Shown: positions 61,604 to 64,000 of the stretch, piece by piece
Numbering within the stretch: the first letter of the stretch is position 1
Layout: the number at the start of each line of letters is the position of its first letter
NCBI GenBank assembly: GCA_963210315.1
Contig: OY723282.1
Span: 620,001 to 684,000 of the forward strand
Length of the DNA stretch: 64,000 nucleotides
Direction: 5' to 3'
DNA from: Rhynchopus euleeides
Taxonomy: Eukaryota; Euglenozoa; Diplonemea; Diplonemida; Diplonemidae
Program-made: the position numbers and the translations under genes
Notes under the pieces: model-generated
The model's database searches: none
The model's input: only the letters and a program-made list of their open reading frames with translations
What the model was told of the DNA's origin: nothing

Positions 61604-64000
61604 ATGCTGCACGCGCGCCTGATCAGGGAAGGGCGCACAGCGCCCCAGTCCGAGCGCATCGCCCGTCGGAAAGAGGGGGCGCAGCAGAACCTCCGCAGAA
61701 CCTCAGCGCTGCCCCTGCCGGTGCAATGGAAAGGGCAGGCGGCTGCGATGACGGCGGGGGCACGGTTGTATTACGATGCCCTCGTAACTCGTTGGGACAG
61801 CAAGGCCATCAGGCGATGGAGGGGCCTCTTCGTCGCCGCGCTCTGGTCTGGCCCACCACGCAGAGCGCAAGAGATCGTGCTGTGTGTCCTCCATCAGGCG
61901 CACCGGGTGGACCCCGCTATCGCTCCTCCCTACCGGCAGATCACCACGTGGGCCAAGCAGATCAAAAAGTGGGGCCACAGCAGGGTGCTGTCCGAGGAAG
62001 CATGGGGGAGCAAAGAGAGGCTTGAGGGGACAGGCCCCCTTGCGCTCTTCTGGGCTGCCCTGCAAGGGATAGGATGGCGCTGGAGTACGGCGACCACCCT
62101 GGCCTACACGGACGAGGCTGGTCGCGCTGTCACCTTCGACCCTGTTGCAGCAACGCCGAGCGCCTGGGCGATCTTCGCGCACGACCTCCGCCAAACCCTG
62201 CGAAACGCCACGGCGGGGAAGCTGGCTGAACGCAGAGAGGACTTCCAAGGAGCAGAGCACGGCATTGACGGAAGGGTGACACGTTGCGTCCTGGAGGGGG
62301 AGGGCGCCGCAATTACGGGATACCAGCGAGGCCTCCTCCGCTCTGTCATTGCAGGGGCGGTGCCTGCCCGAGGGCGCACGGGCCTGGGGGAGGTGTGCCG
62401 GTACTGCACAGCTGGGGCCCCGGAGACGGTGTCGCACCTATGGTGGGACTGCGCGGCATGGGAGCCGGTCCGCCAGAAACACCCCGTAGCAGCGAGGGAC
62501 CGAACTGCCTGGCCGGCATGCCTGGCGCAGTGTGGGGTAGCGCCCGTGTACAGATACGGCGTTCCGGAGAACGAGCAGCCGCTGCCCATGTCTTTTGCTG
62601 ACAGAATCACCACCGTGGCGCAGCTGCACCGCTACTTCATCGCAGTCTTGGCGGCGCGACAGGAGAAGGACGGGCTGCTCGACCGCTCTGTACGCCACCA
62701 CCGCACTACAGTCTACCCCTGGGAGTGGAGCACCCCCACCCCCGAGAGTGCCTGCATCCCTGCACTGGCGCCATCCGAAGTCAAGCAGACGTGGGGCAAG
62801 CGGCCCCCAGGCATGTGGGTGGCTCTCTGCGACTGGCTAAGGGGCCTGAAGTGGGGACCGCAGGGGGGTGAGCAAACTGTGACCCTGATGGAGCTAGCCG
62901 TGGACTTCGAGCTGTCGACGGGCCTCACCCTCCCAGACACCGTGACACGCCGCATCCGCCCCCCTACCCACGTGGACCCGAATAAGAAGGGTGCGAGGGA
63001 GGCCCGCCCGCGCATTCCTGCAGACACGGCCCCGGGGCTCACCCTGTACTTTGACGGTGGCGCGCGCGACAACGGCACCCCCTTCGCTGTGGCGGGGGCA
63101 GGGGCGGTGCTGTACCAAGACGGCTGCAAGGTCTCAGAGAAAGTGCTCCCGCTGCTGAACGTGCGTAGCAACAACATTGCTGAGTACGAGGCGCTACGAG
63201 CAGGCCTGCGCCTCCTCGAGAGGGGCGATGCCCCTGAGGGCCCAGTCACAGTGCGAGGCGACTCCCAGGTGGTGCTGCGGCAGCTCCGAGGGGAATCCCT
63301 GTGCCGGGATGCCGCCCTCCGTCCTCTTTTCCTCAGCACGTCCGCGCTGGCTGCGGACCTCCAACCGAGGTTCACTCTCACGTATGAGCATGTGAAGAGG
63401 GAATCCAACACCGATGCTGACGCCCTCAGCAACGCCGCGATGGATGAGGCTGAAAGGCTGGGGGCCTCGCGGCAGAAGCTCCAGCAGGACCTCACGGTGT
63501 TCCAGAGCAGTATCCTAGGGAAAGCCGCCTCGCTGAAAGGACTCTGCAGTATGGTGACGAAAGTGGGCAAAGGGCCCTGGCATTGCGGTCATGCTGCCAA
63601 CTCAACGGTCCTCACGGCTCTCGGCGGAACTGTGGCGGCGGGCCTGTCGAGGAGGGCCCAACTGAACCCTGCCACTGAATCGGTGATGCGCAGCCTCCAA
63701 GCACACCTGGCTGAGCCAGTCCACAGCCGGCAAGATACGGTATTCCATGACCGCGGAATGGCGTGGGCCGCCACCTTCGCCCCACAGCCGCACTACCCAG
63801 AGGGCTGGCAGCAGCCGGCCCAGCAGTGGGCGGCGCGCGGTCGGCAGGCCAACAGCCGGGTGGGACGCCCATGGGAGCGGAGGGGCGCTGCCCCCCGTAC
63901 TGCCCCCCCTGGTGCCAGGAGGAACGCAAAGGTGCTTGCCTGCAAGTTGCATTGGAAGCCCCGTTGCTCGGCATGCCAAAAGCGACGCCTCCCAGAGGAG
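61604..64000 (+). CDS. Second LINE copy: end of RT region to C-terminal Cys/His block, partial
   Basis: One frame stays open from the gap edge to the window end (799 codons) and reads AMLHARLIREGRTAPQSERI onward, matching the 37 kb LINE from just after its RT catalytic motif. The zinc finger (CRYCTAGAPETVSHLWWDC) is kept, as are all RNase H acids (YFDGGARDNG, NIAEYE, RGDSQ, TDADALSNA) and the WHCGH segment. Differences from the first copy are scattered, with conservative replacements and no stops. So this copy evolved under selection as a separate lineage, or was recently active, rather than decaying after insertion. The first ATG at 61604 is internal, not a true start. Confidence 0.9.
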   Translation, partial: MLHARLIREGRTAPQSERIARRKEGAQQNLRRTSALPLPVQWKGQAAAMTAGARLYYDALVTRWDSKAIRRWRGLFVAALWSGPPRRAQEIVLCVLHQAHRVDPAIAPPYRQITTWAKQIKKWGHSRVLSEEAWGSKERLEGTGPLALFWAALQGIGWRWSTATTLAYTDEAGRAVTFDPVAATPSAWAIFAHDLRQTLRNATAGKLAERREDFQGAEHGIDGRVTRCVLEGEGAAITGYQRGLLRSVIAGAVPARGRTGLGEVCRYCTAGAPETVSHLWWDCAAWEPVRQKHPVAARDRTAWPACLAQCGVAPVYRYGVPENEQPLPMSFADRITTVAQLHRYFIAVLAARQEKDGLLDRSVRHHRTTVYPWEWSTPTPESACIPALAPSEVKQTWGKRPPGMWVALCDWLRGLKWGPQGGEQTVTLMELAVDFELSTGLTLPDTVTRRIRPPTHVDPNKKGAREARPRIPADTAPGLTLYFDGGARDNGTPFAVAGAGAVLYQDGCKVSEKVLPLLNVRSNNIAEYEALRAGLRLLERGDAPEGPVTVRGDSQVVLRQLRGESLCRDAALRPLFLSTSALAADLQPRFTLTYEHVKRESNTDADALSNAAMDEAERLGASRQKLQQDLTVFQSSILGKAASLKGLCSMVTKVGKGPWHCGHAANSTVLTALGGTVAAGLSRRAQLNPATESVMRSLQAHLAEPVHSRQDTVFHDRGMAWAATFAPQPHYPEGWQQPAQQWAARGRQANSRVGRPWERRGAAPRTAPPGARRNAKVLACKLHWKPRCSACQKRRLPEE

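Noticed and set aside
1-64000. rRNA, tRNA or spliced-leader RNA genes
   Set aside because: I found no stretch with convincing rRNA or tRNA consensus blocks by eye. A covariance-model scan would be needed to exclude them.

Overview
This window looks like nuclear DNA of a protist with large, repeat-rich intergenic regions. Every host gene I can support lies on the minus strand, between about 3.7 kb and 61 kb. Most are single-exon. Most have a pyrimidine-rich tract ending in AG roughly 15-120 bases before the chosen ATG, which is what spliced-leader trans-splicing acceptors look like. One gene (ATG6/Beclin) needs short GT-AG cis-introns. A one-directional gene array, few introns and acceptor-like 5' flanks fit Euglenozoa (a diplonemid-like genome would suit) and less well a dinoflagellate. 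This placement is inference; no rRNA, tRNA or spliced-leader gene was recognised.

Layout from left to right: 0-3.7 kb holds a decayed DNA-transposon relic and small foldback elements. A small voltage-sensor-like membrane protein lies at 3.7-4.5 kb and a foldback element built of 10-base repeats at 5.2-6.1 kb. A 5'-truncated LINE and a fossil tyrosine-recombinase retroelement fill 6.2-13.8 kb. After an N gap comes a TTAA-flanked piggyBac-type non-autonomous element (14.7-16.0 kb), gene-free G-tract-rich DNA, and an apparently intact TIR transposon with one 705-residue ORF (19.4-22.0 kb). Then follow an ABCC transporter, a DUF4116-repeat protein, two nested TIR elements (30.9-34.6 kb), a basic disordered protein, a full-length LINE with OTU-like, endonuclease, RT and RNase H regions (plus strand, 37.4-43.2 kb), ATG6/Beclin, a secreted Asn-Thr-rich repeat protein, a low-complexity protein, a piggyBac relic, a small two-helix membrane protein, and a tandem pair of S28 serine peptidases. 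A second, divergent copy of the LINE begins at the right-hand N gap and runs off the window.

The host genes share no single pathway: autophagy (ATG6), membrane export (ABCC), secreted or lysosomal proteolysis (two S28 enzymes), a secreted glycoprotein and several unknowns. What joins them is the shared strand and the similar 5' signals, as expected of a polycistronic unit. The most notable items are the unclassified SAP-tailed TIR transposon inserted in a G tract, the LINE domain combination, the nested TIR elements, and a short intergenic motif linked to a (GT)n run that recurs near gene ends.
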